Made by a program: the position numbers and the translations under genes | The notes under the pieces: model-generated | Database searches by the model: none | Told to the model about the DNA's origin: nothing | Seen by the model: the letters and a program-made list of their open reading frames with translations, nothing else | Shown here: one piece after another, positions 23,743 to 35,254 of the stretch | Layout: the number at the start of each line of letters is the position of its first letter | Numbering within the stretch: the stretch's first letter is position 1 | Assembly: GCA_963931865.1 (NCBI GenBank) | Contig: OZ007514.1 | Coordinates: 9,395,222-9,459,221 of the forward strand | From: Axinella damicornis | Taxonomy: Eukaryota > Porifera > Demospongiae > Axinellida > Axinellidae | Length of the DNA stretch: 64,000 nt | Reading direction: 5' to 3'

Positions 23743-24074
23743 GTCTGTAGATCTAGAGCAGTTTGTCACACTGTGGATTGTGTGATCACAGTGCAGTATT
23801 CAGTCACATGAAATACATCATTACAGTAACCAGAAAATTGAGTGTGAGTGGAGAGTAAACTGGAAGTGTGAAAGGTGAACTGAGCAAAAATTGTCTTGAA
23901 TTGTGAGCCGGAACACAATAGAAATTGAATTTTGCAGGTGCAGCAAGGTCGCAAGTCTTATACCCTGGCAACGTGATGTCAGTAACGTCATGGCTGAATT
24001 ACATAACTAATTAAATTGCTGAGTGGCGTGTCGCTCCATGTCCATGTCCCAGACTCTTTCCCTCTCTTCAGAAC

Positions 24075-24121
24075 TAGCCTCATTCCAAGGCCACACGTCA
24101 CGCGGCCTGGGAACGAGGCTA
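24075..24121. mobile_element. 47-bp MITE with a perfect 9-bp target duplication
   Basis: TAGCCTCATTCCAAGGCC and its complement with almost no loop. It is flanked on both sides by CTTCAGAAC (24066-24074 and 24122-24130). The 9-bp duplication points to Mutator-like (MULE) transposition. Confidence 0.9.
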
Positions 24122-26742
24122 CTTCAGAACGGGCTCTGGCCACATGAGACCCAGCACAGCCGTGAAGCTGCAATAGAGCAGCTGCATTTGACATCACCGG
24201 CCATAAACAACATAAATGCTTTCCGTTATATTCCATAAGACTGCATGGCAAAAAGTGGTAATTTCTACAGTGACCTTAGAAATGCAAGCAGCTTGGAACT
24301 TACCAAGGACTACTGTGTCAACTGTTGCTGTAGCGCAGTTACCATACCGATTAGATCAAGCAACTACACGGACATGGAGTACAAGTGAGACATTCCATTC
24401 CGCTGCCATCATAGATGCGGCCATTGAACTTCATGTTCTTTTAGCCTCATACCCAGGCCTACACGTGGAACCACATTCCGCGTGTGGGCCTTGGTACAAA
24501 GCTAATGTTCTTTTACCTTACGGAAGTACTCAGTCACGTGATTTTGTGATGTAAAATTAGTACTGCCGCTCTATATCTAATGTCCTTCGCTCCCATGCAT
24601 GGCCTGCTCTGCTCCATTGCTAATGTGGAAGAGAATCTGTTGGACAGGTAGCTGACTTGTTCTCTCTCTGTGTACAGCATCGGAGCCAGACCCTGACAGG
24701 GCAGCCAGCTGGTGACCTTGCCCACTGCATGAAGAGGGTAGGTGAGGCATGATAGTTCATTGTACACAGCCAAACAGTCCGACCTCAACCTCTGGTTATG
24801 ATACTGTCTGTGATGGCCTCTAACCCAGGCGCAGCATGCCTAGCTCGTTCACGGGCTCTCTCTCTGAAGAGCCTGGGAAAGAGGCTACAGTGAGCCTGGG
24901 TTCGAGGCTATCTGGACTAGGAACTACACACACTGGTACAGTTTTATTCGCCCAGATGCAATTAAGTCTCTACCTGTGATGTGACAGAACGTCCCTGACA
25001 GTGATCTTTTGTCCACGTATGGGAGAGCCTGAGAATGGAGCCTACCTCATTCCCAGACTCCCCAAACCTGGAAGTGGGAATGGCATATGGGAGGCTACAC
25101 TCACATCAGTCTTGTGAAGACTGTGTAAATTTCTGAAGAGTGAAACTGACCGTCTCTTGCTTCCGCAGTGTCTGGTGTGTTGATGCCCCTTGCAAGGCTG
25201 GATGCTGTGAGTATACTTCATTCTACAACCTCCATCATTCTCCAGCCACTGTATACTCCTGGGATTGCCGTGTTCCCAGACACTCACTGTCGTTGTAGTT
25301 GCCATGCTGTTGAAAATGACAAGCAACTCCATAACCACTCTCTCTCTCTCCCTCCTTGGTATTCCGTGAAATACCATTGATTATGTTTGCAATCGAACTG
25401 TTTTGCACAAGCGTGAACAATAGATACCTGACCACTTTCCCCTCCTCCCACAAGAAGGAGGGTAATCCCTTACCTGAGCTAATTAGTTGATTTGAGCCTC
25501 CTTGAACAAAGCTGCTGTGGTCTGGTCTGCAGACAACCTTTGCCCTTTGGTTGTTTTAGTAACCACTTGAAGCACCTATCTAGGTGTGGCTTGTGCAATG
25601 ACCTGTGTAATAACAGCTCACACACTGACACTCTGTTACAGTGGCTGGTTGGGGGCTCAATGTCACTTCAATCCGCAAAACCTGGTGAAGGCACTGATAC
25701 ACATGCACACAATGTCATTCAAGGACACTAACAATACACATACACTCCCCCTCCCCCCACACACATACACCCACACACACTCATGGCAGACTGAGAGTTT
25801 TGACTGTGTCACTGTCTTCATACACTGTGTGTGCATTTCAGAGGTGAGCTTCAGGAAGCTGTTGCTATAGTGGTTTAGAGTGTTCATTGCCAGGCAATCA
25901 TGTGATAGTTGGCAGCCAATGCTACGTGTGTTGTGTGTGTTTCATGTGTTTGAAGTAGTTGGGGCGGGGTTTGTGGTCAATATGAAGCCTTTGGTACCTA
26001 GACTGTGTTGATCTGGTTAGAGGATATCATTCTTAACCTTAAACGTGGCCTACATGGCATCCGTACTATGCAGCTTGTCACTGTCTATTATTACTACCTA
26101 TCCACAGACCTATCTATCCAGCCAGTACCTCCATTTCTGGGTGTACATTCCAGCCAGTACCAGTGTACATTCTCCAACAGCCAGCAGCGCTCATGGCTCT
26201 CAGGATAGGATCGATCGATCAGGATCAAAGGTCAGCAGCTATACATGGTACGATGTCCTACCGTACTTCCTCTAATTACCAACTCTGTGAAACTTTTCCG
26301 TTACGTAATAGCCTAGCTGCAGTTCACTCACAGGTTCATGAGGTAGCCTCGTTCCCACTCAATCCCAGTCCCACGCCCAGCTTTTCGTCGCTTGCAGTAC
26401 ACTAAAGCGGGTTCATGAGGCTTACTGATTGTGAGTTTGAGTAGCTGTAACCTGCATGCGTACAAGTAGGCTAGCCTCTTTGACAGTACAGTGGTTCTGG
26501 TCTACTTGCTCTCGCCCTGGTTTCATCCCATCCCCTGTTTATAATAGTAAAAATTTAATGTGAAGGAGTGTTATAGCGGCTTTGAGACGTGTCTACGCTG
26601 CATTTCTCCTAGCCTTTTAGTCTGGTGTGTATTACATGTGTTAGAATTACCACTCATGATCAGCCATGCCCCCTTACACGTCTAAAGTCATGTGCGCTTC
26701 TCACATGCACACACGCAGTGCCCACCAGCCCTAATCCATAGC

Positions 26743-28072
26743 ATGGCTACTGAGAGCACTGCGCTGTTTGGAGACCAGCACAGACCCCCAACCAGCCCGG
26801 AGGAGGCCATTCCCCTCAGACCGAACCACACCGCCATCAACTGTGACAGCAAGCCGGAGATTTCACACAATGAGACGTCTGTACTGTCCCAGGGAACAGA
26901 CCACATCATGCTGATAGGAGCATCGAATACTGTGGACATTCACGACTTGCTGGACGCCATAGAGTGACCCTCCTCGGTTGTCAAGTCTCACATTGAACAA
27001 TTGAATTGTGGGCACTGGGCATTCTAGTCGGAGGTGAGTGGATGTGTGGGTGGGTGAATGGTGGTAGTTTATATGAGTAGTACAGTGGCGGGGTCTGAAG
27101 TACTGATGTCAGTGATGTATGCTGCTTGTGCGTTGTGTTTCGTACTCTACTGCACACCCTTCATCCCTTCCTCATCCCCCCTCCTCCATTCCCCCCTCCT
27201 CTTATCTCTCTCTCCCTATCTGCCCCCTACCCTCCATCTCCCTCCTCCTCACGTCTCTCCCCTCTCCATTCCTCTCATCTCCCCCCCCCCCCCCCCCCCC
27301 CCCCTCCGTTCCCTTCTCCTCTTGTCTCTGTCTCTCCATCCTCTTTTTGTCTCCCTCTCCCCATCTCTCCCTCCCCCCTCCTCTCTACCCACCTCCCTCA
27401 GGCAGATCCCTCGCTGGATCACCGGCTACCTGATAGTCATCACATTCATTTGGCAGGAGGGGAAACCCCTGGAAATTATCATCCCTATGGACCAGAATGT
27501 GATGTGTCATATGCCATCTGTGTGTCTACAGTTGTTACTGAGTGAGTTTTAGTAATTGATGGAGTTATGACAGTGACAATCTGGTCTCTTCAGTGCATGT
27601 TCCAACAATAATTATACTACTTGTAGTATGACTCGCAGCAAGAGTGTATGATGATGATGTCATGCGCTCTTGCTCACAGGTGACTCTGCTACAGGAAATT
27701 TACCACACTACTGCTGCATATACCCTTCTTGATAAGAATTCTGACAGCTGGAATATGAATCATCCATTACTTCCTCCCCCTCCACTCCCCTCTTCAATCC
27801 TTCCCTCTCCATTCCTCCTCCCTTTCCCCTCTCTCCCCTCCTCCTTTCCTCTCCCCTTCTTCCTTCTCCTTCCCCCTCTTCCTCTCTCCCCGCCTTCTCC
27901 CTTCCTCCCTCCAACCCTCTGTCACTTCTTCAATGTTGGTTGTCTGGAGGTCATTGAAGCGGTCAATACAGAGAACAAAAATAAAGATGAAGTGGAACTT
28001 GCAGTGAGTCACATGTGTGCATGTGTATGTGTACGTGTGGTGTGTGTGCATGTGTGTGTGTGCATGTGTGTG

Positions 28073-28104
<32 letters not shown>

Positions 28105-31100
28105 GTGCGTGTGGTGTGTGTGCATGTGGACAGCATGTGTGTGTGTGCATGTGTGTGGTGTGTGTGTATGTGTATGTGTGTGTGTGTGTGCACGTGGTAG
28201 CTATGTTCACTGGCCCCGCCCCAGCTTTTGTCACTTGCTAAGCAGCAAAAGCTGGTATAGGGCCTGGGGAGTTAGGGTATGCGTGTGGTGTGTGGGTGTG
28301 GTGCAACGTATGGGTGTTGTGGCGTTACTGAAAACCAGCCCGCTGATGTAGCAACCCTGTTAAAAGAACATTTATACAATACACACGACTGCATTGAAAT
28401 CGTTCATGTAACAATTATTCATGTTGAAAAAGTTTCACAAACGGCATTTTTCAAAAACAACTTGCCTACAGGCCACACGAGATTAGTGAACGACGGTACA
28501 ACCTTGGTGTATTTGCCGTGCTTTCACTCACAGTCTAACACACCGACCCAGCTTCTTCAATAAAACTCAATCTGCTGCAGACCCACATGGTAAAAAACGT
28601 ACTTGCCTATTTCGGCTCACTCCTTCGCACTGTACTGCTTGTAGTTTTGAACCTCTCAGAACTTGAGAAGGTATTTGGGTCGAAAGTGAGCCTTTCAAGT
28701 CTGGAAGTCTATCTCCTGGTTGAATGTAACACAACAGAGCCAGGAGTTGCGCAGGAATGGAGGAGTGCATGCGTTCATTTCCTCATTCATTACTGTGATT
28801 TATTCATTGCCTTTATCAACTTGCTTTCACTCTTGGAGAAAATATTATTTTAACAATGAAGATTATGGTTTTATGTATGTACAATGTAGTCACAGTGACA
28901 TGCAGTTTTTATCACTTGTTCTCCTCTGCTCCTCCCCCCCGCCTCCTTCCCACCTCCTCCCCCCCACCCCCCCCCCCCCCCCCCCCCCCACCTCCCACAC
29001 CTCCCACACATCCAAGAGCAACATAGTGATGACAGTGTTCCAGGCAGCACACATCATACTGGTATTCTTTGTCACATGTGAGTCTCACCAGCAATTCCCC
29101 CGTCCTTTGTGTGGATCAGGGATCATCCCTTCCGGTACTCCTTGACATGACTATAAATGGTATAGTCAGACTGTGACTATTGATGGTAGTCACATGACTG
29201 TGACTATTGATGGTAGTCACATGACTGTGACTATTGATGGTAGTCACATGACTGTGACTATATATCACCGAGTATAATGGCCTGTAATTAGTTTACCTAA
29301 TTCAGGCAATAAGTACCTCCTTCCTCCCTCTTCCAAACTCATGCTCTATACATCCAGTTTACTGTGTACTTTAGAAGCAGCCTATGCACATGGTAACCAG
29401 TAGATACAAGGAGCATCGTTGCCACAGCAATGGAAATAATGTGCTCATGTTCAAAGATGTTTGTCTTGTGAATCACTCAGTATTCACCACACATGCACAC
29501 ACAACTGTCAGAAGTGTGTGTGTGTGGAAGGGGGAGCTGAGAATAGACTGTACACCTCACACTGGGTGTAATTGTCTCCCACCCTATTCATTTTCCCTTC
29601 CCTCACCCTTCCTACCCCCCTTTCCCTGTCAAACTGACTAAGCAGGTCCTTCACAAGACGGCCTCAGGCTCCCTCCTTGTGCGGTCCTATCTCTCTACTG
29701 TGCTGCTGTTTGCTGGTCTGTACACACTGGAATGCAGGTTCAATGTGAGTAGCTGTGATGATAGCCTTGTTCCCAGGCCCCTGCCTAGCTTTGTCATCGT
29801 ACATACTGCAAGCGACGGAAAGCTTGGAAGGGCCAGGGAACGAGGCTAGTGTGATGATTGTGGAGTAACTTACCTACTGATGAGAGCACCAGTTACCTAC
29901 TGATGAGAGTACCAGTTACCTACTGATGAGAGCACCAGTTACCTATACTGATGAGAGTACCAGTTTGACTTGGTGTATATTCAGAACCAGCACAGATTTA
30001 CATTTCAATCACTTTTCACACACACACTAACACGTACACACACATAATACACGCATGCACACACACACGTGCACACATACACACCCACACATACACACAC
30101 ACACACCGCACCACATCCACACACACCCACATAATCACTCGTACAAATATGCACACACACACAGTGATGCATGGAAGTTTGTAACTCAGTCCTATACTTC
30201 TATTCATCCGAATGGTCTACTTCCCAACTTCCACGGCAACACTGTGCCCTCACTGAGCCTCTGCAGGGTACACTGGGCTCACCGTCTCACTACAGGTAGT
30301 TGCATTACTAGATCCACCAATACCAATACTGTCATGTTCAAGCTCTACTGAATGCCATCCTCACTGACACAGTGTCTGTGGTCCCACCCCCACCATCCTC
30401 ACTGACACAGTGTCTGTGGTCCCACCCCCACCATCCTCACTGACAGTGTCTGTGGTCCCACCCCCACCATCCTCACTGACAGTGTCTGTGGTCCCACCCC
30501 CACCATCCTCACTGGCAGTGTCTGTGGTCCCATCCCCACCATCTTCACTGACACAGTGTCTGTGGTCCCACCCCCACCATCCTCACTGACAGTGTCTGTG
30601 GTCCCACCCCCACCATCCTCACTGACAGTGTCTGTGGTCCCACCCCCACCATCCTCACTGACACAGTGTCTGTGGTCCCACCCCCACCATCCTCACTGAC
30701 AGTGTCTGTGGTCCCACCCCCACGATCCTCACTGACACAGTGTCTGTGGTCCCACCCCCACCATCAGTGTCTCTGGTCCCTCCTCACTGACACAGCGTCT
30801 GTGGTCCCACCCCCACCATCCTCACTGACAGTGTCTGTGGTCCCACCCCCACCATCCTCACTGACACAGTGTCTGTGGTCCCCCACCCCCACTGACAGTG
30901 TACACCGTCCCACCCCCACCATCAGTGTCTGTGATCTCACCCCCACCATCCTCACTGACACAGTGTCTGTGGTCCCACCCCCACCATCCTCACTGACACT
31001 GTATACGGTCCCACCCCCACCATCCTCACTGACACAGTGTCTGTGGTACCACCCCCACCATCAGTGTCTGTGATCTCACCTCCACCATCCTCACTGACAC

Positions 31101-32371
31101 AGTGTCTGTGGTACCACCCCCACCATCAGTGTCTGTGATCTCACCTCCACCATCCTCACTGACACAGTGTCTGGATCTTACCCCCACCATCCTCACTGAC
31201 AGTGTCTGTGGTCCCACCCCCACCATCCTCACTGACAGTGTCTGTGGTCCCACCCCCAGCATCCAGTGTATACGGTCTCACCCCTACCATCCTCACTGAC
31301 ACAGATGCTGACCAGTTTCGTCTACTTTGCCTCCATCCTCTCCATGGTCATGATACCGACAAAGAGGTCACAATTTGACCCCCCACCAGGAACCCTCAGA
31401 AGTAAGCCACATGCAGTTGGACCAGGAGCACGAGCCGGCGAAGGCACCTCCATCATTCAGTCTCTGCAGTGGCCTTCGGCGGCTCATGGGAAGAGGGTAA
31501 TCACAGTGTGTATCAGACTGGGTTGATGTGACTGAGCATATTGCAGTCAGATCTGCATGACTTCTCTGATGATAGTGGCAACCCGTCTATTGAAGTTCTC
31601 CCCATCCCCCATGCAGGCTGTACAAGGAAGCTGAGACAATGTCTTTTCAGAGAGAAATACTGAACAGTCCAGACACAGAGTAACGATATGTACTGTTGTG
31701 AGTGTATGTGTGTCCTTGTAAATCACTTTTTTGGAAATGTTTACAAACGTGGCACCAAAACTCAGTACATAATCATTACTAATTACACGGAATACAATAA
31801 TTATGATTGTGTACTGTCGCAATTACAGTAACTGTTAGTAGTAGTAGTAAAATACGAAGTTCCTAAAACATAATACAAAGTTCCTAAAACGTGATTCTAC
31901 TTCCAAATTCTTGGGTTAGTTGAGATTGTTTCTCACTTGAGATCTTATCACCACCATACAAACCTTGACCTCCAAGGCTGAAGTGAAAGAAAACAACCAT
32001 AATAATTAAAGTACCGTCGAAAAAGGTTACATTCAAGTTGCAATATTTCCACTGAAAAGGCTGTAGTGCGGTATTAGAAGTGCTACTCGTAAATGAGCAG
32101 AAACAGCTGACAAAGCAGTCTGTCCTTGTCACCAAGCTAGACTGTGGCATGTGCTAATAAACCCTCACTTCCATGACATTGTACACTCCAGTGTCTTGAG
32201 CCTGGGGACCACACTGTACTTGGCTGCCATGTTTACTGGGTTGTGTGGGAGCCTTGCAGAAAGGCCTTCCATAAATTTTTGCAGCAATAATTTGGGTAAC
32301 CACACCCAGGTAAAGTGGCTTGCACAGCTAACCATTCTCACTCCACTCTGCTACACTGCCATTGCCTTCTA
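26743..32371 (+). CDS. Putative multi-exon gene for a multi-pass membrane protein (product not recognised)
   Basis: Exon-like pieces on the plus strand with AG/GT borders: 27402-27541; about 27954-28001 (VIEAVNTENKNKDEVELA); 29016-29078 (SNIVMTVFQAAHIILVFF); 29646-29744 (SLLVRSYLSTVLLFAGLYTL); 30170-30270 (DAWKFVTQSYTSIHPNG); 31302-31367 (MLTSFVYFASILSMV); and a last exon to the stop at 32371 (VLSLGTTLYLAAMFTGL, then LTILTPLCYTAIAFY). At least four hydrophobic helices suggest a membrane protein. A possible N-terminal exon starts at the ATG at 26743 (MATESTALFGDQ). Not all junction phases agree, so exons are missing or misplaced. The introns consist largely of simple repeats. I do not recognise the family. 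Confidence 0.35.
27150..27400. repeat. Pyrimidine-rich tract with 24 C
   Basis: CT-rich DNA with an uninterrupted C run at 27281-27304. It ends in a usable splice acceptor (CCTCCCTCAG), so it may serve as a very long polypyrimidine tract. The long predicted frames are compositional artefacts. Confidence 0.8.
27765..27925. repeat. CT-rich low-complexity tract
   Basis: Irregular CCTCTCC repeats with no purine-rich interruption. The open frames on both strands are artefacts of composition. Confidence 0.85.
28010..28195. repeat. TG/CA microsatellite
   Basis: Imperfect TG repeat with ATGTGTG and GCATGTG interruptions. Predicted cysteine/valine-rich frames are artefacts. Confidence 0.95.
28600..28755 (-). 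pseudogene. Diverged relative of the 19.85-kb repeat ORF
   Basis: The minus strand reads LLCYIQPGDRLPDLKGSLST, matching LLCYLKPVDCLPNPRRSLSS at 19.85 kb in spacing and residues. After it the similarity fades. A relic of a multicopy sequence. Confidence 0.4.
28967..28989. repeat. Run of 23 C
   Basis: Poly-C inside a C-rich tract just upstream of the candidate exon at 29016. Confidence 0.95.
29169..29259. repeat. Tandem repeat, 27 bp x 3.3
   Basis: Head-to-tail copies of a unit beginning GACTGTGACTATTGATGG at 29169, 29196, 29223 and 29250. Confidence 0.95.
29762..29848. mobile_element. TAGCCTCGTTCCCAGGC-family MITE
   Basis: Both ends are intact. Flanks CTGTGATGA and GTGTGATGA match in 8 of 9 bases, as expected of an aged 9-bp target duplication. 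The interior carries the GCTTGCAGTA hairpin motif in reverse. Confidence 0.8.
29873..29965. repeat. Tandem repeat, about 24 bp x 4
   Basis: Copies of TTACCTACTGATGAGAGCAC followed by CAG, with A/T variants. Confidence 0.9.
30358..31310. repeat. Large minisatellite, 36/38-bp units, about 25 copies
   Basis: Units of the form TCACTGACACAGTGTCTGTG plus GTCCCACCCCCACCATCC. Versions with and without one CA alternate, giving 38- and 36-base periods, with degenerate copies towards the right. CACTGACACAGTG is self-complementary, so each unit can fold. The array sits in a probable intron. Frames through it are not genes. Confidence 0.95.
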
Positions 32372-32373
32372 CT

Positions 32374-34120
32374 GACCAGTGAACTTGAGGACTGTACAAG
32401 TCACTTGGAGTGGTGGACCACTGTTCGTAGATTTTTCTCCCTAGGTGCCAAAGTGCAGCGATGTAGCTGCTGCTGGGTACGTACACATAATATTATGCGT
32501 GCAACAGTTAATACCTAATGTTCCATATTCGTGTGACTGTTGGCCACACCCACAAGCTGCTCGAGAAAGGAAACGGATAAGAAGGCAACGAAAAATCAGT
32601 GACCAACATAGGAAATGATTGTGCTGATGCTGGTAGTCATTGACCGCCAAATTCAAGTCTTCTCCTCAAACCACTCTGCCTTGTGTGCTTGTGTATACTG
32701 CTTATAAAAATAATGTTGCAGTGTGTCTTTCATTGAAGTTCTACTCTGCCGAAAGTCATCTGGTTAGTTTTCACAACAGTGAGATGGAACAGCTCTCCCT
32801 AGTGGGCCTTGCGGATTTGATGCAGTAATAACTTTCATCCTCCAAAATTGTGGCAGACTACATGCAGAGGCAGAGTGGTTTTCCGGTGCCTAATAGACTA
32901 TGTGTAGACATGTATATACATGCACTCTGAGGCCATGTGACATCGTAGTTCTCTTTCTATGGGACAAAATTTCGCAATCTAAGACCTCCCATGAAAACCC
33001 TAAATTTACCATAATATTATAATGCTTACATTTGCGGATCTAAATTTTCGTGAATAGATGTTTTTGAAAATTCCATTGAAATAATTTGCAACTTCACTGC
33101 CCAAACATGCCACACCATTATCGAGTTCATGGGCGTGACGTTTTGAAGTTCTATTCAACACGTCACACTGATGCTAGCTAGCCGTCACCAAAGGGATGCC
33201 TACTTTCAAGGTTGAAGTTATCATGTTTACCAAGCTGAAGAATACTAAGCGATCGCTGTGTCTAACACAAAGCGGTTGTGCTAGATTAACTCGGCGACGG
33301 AGGAATGCAGCTGGTTGTTGATGGTTGTTCTAAACCACGCTTCACTGGGACAAAAATGGCTTTGTAGTAGTTACTTACCGTCCGTACTACACTATCTACG
33401 ACTGTACGGTGCACATGTATAATTATTTTGTTGAAATAATTTCTGGAACAAATAATTGCAACTCAGAGTAACTGAGCAGAAGCGCTGATGTCTGCACTCA
33501 ATAAGTTTGTATTATCAGTTGTACTGTACTGTTGAACTCTCAGATGTATTGGTCTCATGTTGCCAATAGCCTCGTTCCCAATCCCACACCCAGCTCTTCG
33601 TCGCTTGCAGTACTCCCCGCTTTACCGTACTGCATTCGTCGAAAAGCTGGGCATGGGACTGCATGGGAATGAACAATGACGTGGAAACATGTTGCCTACA
33701 CTATCGTGATACATAGCATGGGTATTGTGATATGCAAACTTTATTGCCCAGCTATACATTGAAGGAAAAAGTACTACCCTGGTTGGACCCCAGCAGTTAG
33801 TGTACGAGAAATTGTCATGTTTCCATCACAGTCTAATTCCCATACAGAATGTATGGCAAATGCTAGCCAGAGCAACTATAGGGTGATAGTTTTCCATATT
33901 GCCAATGTAGGAAGTGGGTTATTACGTCCCCCTGGGGCATGAATGTTATTGCCAATTATAGCTGATGTATAACACAAGGAATTCAAGATTCAAGATGATA
34001 GTACCAGTTGCATGTAGCTAAGCCTTGTCAGGTGCTGGCATGGAACCTTACTGCTGGAGTGGGGCTAGAACAGATGGAGGTGTGGACTGGTCGTGGCAAT
34101 ACTATAGGGGGCAGCGGCCA
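32374..34120. other. Non-coding stretch between genes
   Basis: No gene supported. It contains a partial MITE of the TAGCCTCGTTCCCA family with the TCGCTTGCAGTAC hairpin at 33567-33675. The rest is AT-rich and shows no motif. Confidence 0.5.
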
Positions 34121-34121
34121 A

Positions 34122-34755
34122 CTTATACACGACACAAAAATAACCGATCCGTGCCCAAGATAACTGAACCGTACCGCGCTCGAAACCGTGCCGGCGTGCG
34201 TTTACACTACATAAAAATAACCGTGCTGACTCAATTATTGAGGGCGTGATCGAACACGTGCACATCAGTATAAGTGCTCTGCAGCTAGCTAGAGCTATAG
34301 CTCTATGGCTACCTCGCGTTTGCAGAAAGTTTCTCGATCTGCTGTTACAATGTATGCGCTCGTTAACAGAACACCGGCAGTCGGAGTAGAAGCCGGGTAC
34401 GATGTTGTTTGCAGAGCAAGACAACATGCTGTGCTTGTCATACTTCTTTCTCAGCTATTATTGGCTACTCTGAAAGCACCGAAGAGAGAGTGGGTTCGTC
34501 TCAGGTACGTTGTACACTCAGTAAGTGCTCACTGCGGTCATACGGTCTTCGTTAGGTTCCGGTACTGGATTGAGACCGCTAGCAGAACGGTTCTAACCTA
34601 ACCGTGCTGGCACGGCACGGTTAGGTGGTCCAAGAACGGTTATTCTAGCACAGTTCAGTACAGTTCAGTTAGCGTTTACACGGCAATTTAATAACCGTAC
34701 TGAACCGTACTAAACCGTGCCAGCACGGTTGTTTTGCGTCGTGTAAACGGGGTAT
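34122..34755 (+). mobile_element. DNA transposon relic with GTAAAC-type inverted ends
   Basis: The left end (ACACGACACAAAAATAACCG) and right end (complement of GTTTACACGACGCAAAACAA) are imperfect inverted repeats, and sub-terminal AACCGTGC motifs recur on both sides. An internal frame (34305-34601) ends an exon-like block in LLLATLKAPKREWVRLR before a GTACGTTG donor. That resembles the N-terminus of PIF/Harbinger transposases, but the catalytic part is missing. Confidence 0.55.
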
Positions 34756-35001
34756 AACTCAGGGCTCGCGTATTCAAACTATCAAAGAATGACAAGAGGC
34801 CCCCTTCTCCAACTGCAAACCAAGTCGTGGGCAGCCATTTCAGGTTGCACGGGACAGAAGTCCCACACGGCCTGGGAATGAGGCTGTACTGTTAGTACGC
34901 TGATTGTGAGCGCTATTGTTGCCAAGCCACAATGTCCCATTACCAAGTAGTACCGCAATAATATTATGTCGACGCATTCCAATGACGTGGAAACATGCTA
35001 A

Positions 35002-35128
35002 ATGTATTATACAGTGTGTACTGGGAAACATCACTCGTCTGTAGCCGTATTGTCACTCATGCCTGCGGCACTTGTGACAATAAGGCAACAGACTCGTGAT
35101 ATTTCCCAGTAAACTCTGTATAATACAT
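35002..35128. mobile_element. Short MITE
   Basis: Inverted ends ATGTATTATACAGTGTGTAC and complement, extending through GGGAAA and the ACTCGTCTGTAGCC pair. 127 bases, preserved arms, no ORF. Confidence 0.75.
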
Positions 35129-35170
35129 AACTATTCAGCTAAGATCATGTGAGCCCAAACAGGTACTTAC

Positions 35171-35254
35171 TACAGTCTTTTTAAGCTGTGGTTCACCCTG
35201 AGAGCTTCCCCCAAAGACACGGCTCCAGCATCTCCAATCTTGTTAAGTTGAAGA
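35171..35254 (-). CDS. LRR exon 5 of an NLR-type gene
   Basis: An 84-base exon (acceptor CTTCAACAG, donor GTAAGTACC), phase 2/2, encoding one 28-residue ribonuclease-inhibitor-type LRR: LQLNKIGDAGAVSLGEALRV, then NHSLKRL. Such repeats form the ligand-sensing horseshoe of NLR proteins. It belongs to the same minus-strand series as the exons at 42601, 49277, 60052 and 60392. It sits at the start of the oldest copy of the duplicated unit. Confidence 0.8.

Noticed and set aside
24898..24920. GGTTCGAGGC resembling a tRNA/SINE B box
   Set aside because: No A box or cloverleaf around it. It is part of a degenerate MITE end.
27058..27552. Long plus-strand frames of 104-164 codons, rich in proline, serine and leucine
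   Set aside because: They run through a CT-rich tract with 24 C. All three frames are open, which reflects composition and not coding.
27644..28351. A 235-codon frame and the reverse 146-codon frame
   Set aside because: Mostly CT tract plus TG microsatellite (strings of VCVCV or HTHTH). Only a short part near 27954-28001 is exon-like.
30666..31073. 135-codon repetitive frame (SVVPPPPSSLT repeats)
   Set aside because: Translation of the 36/38-bp minisatellite. Unit length shifts the frame, and degenerate copies break it.
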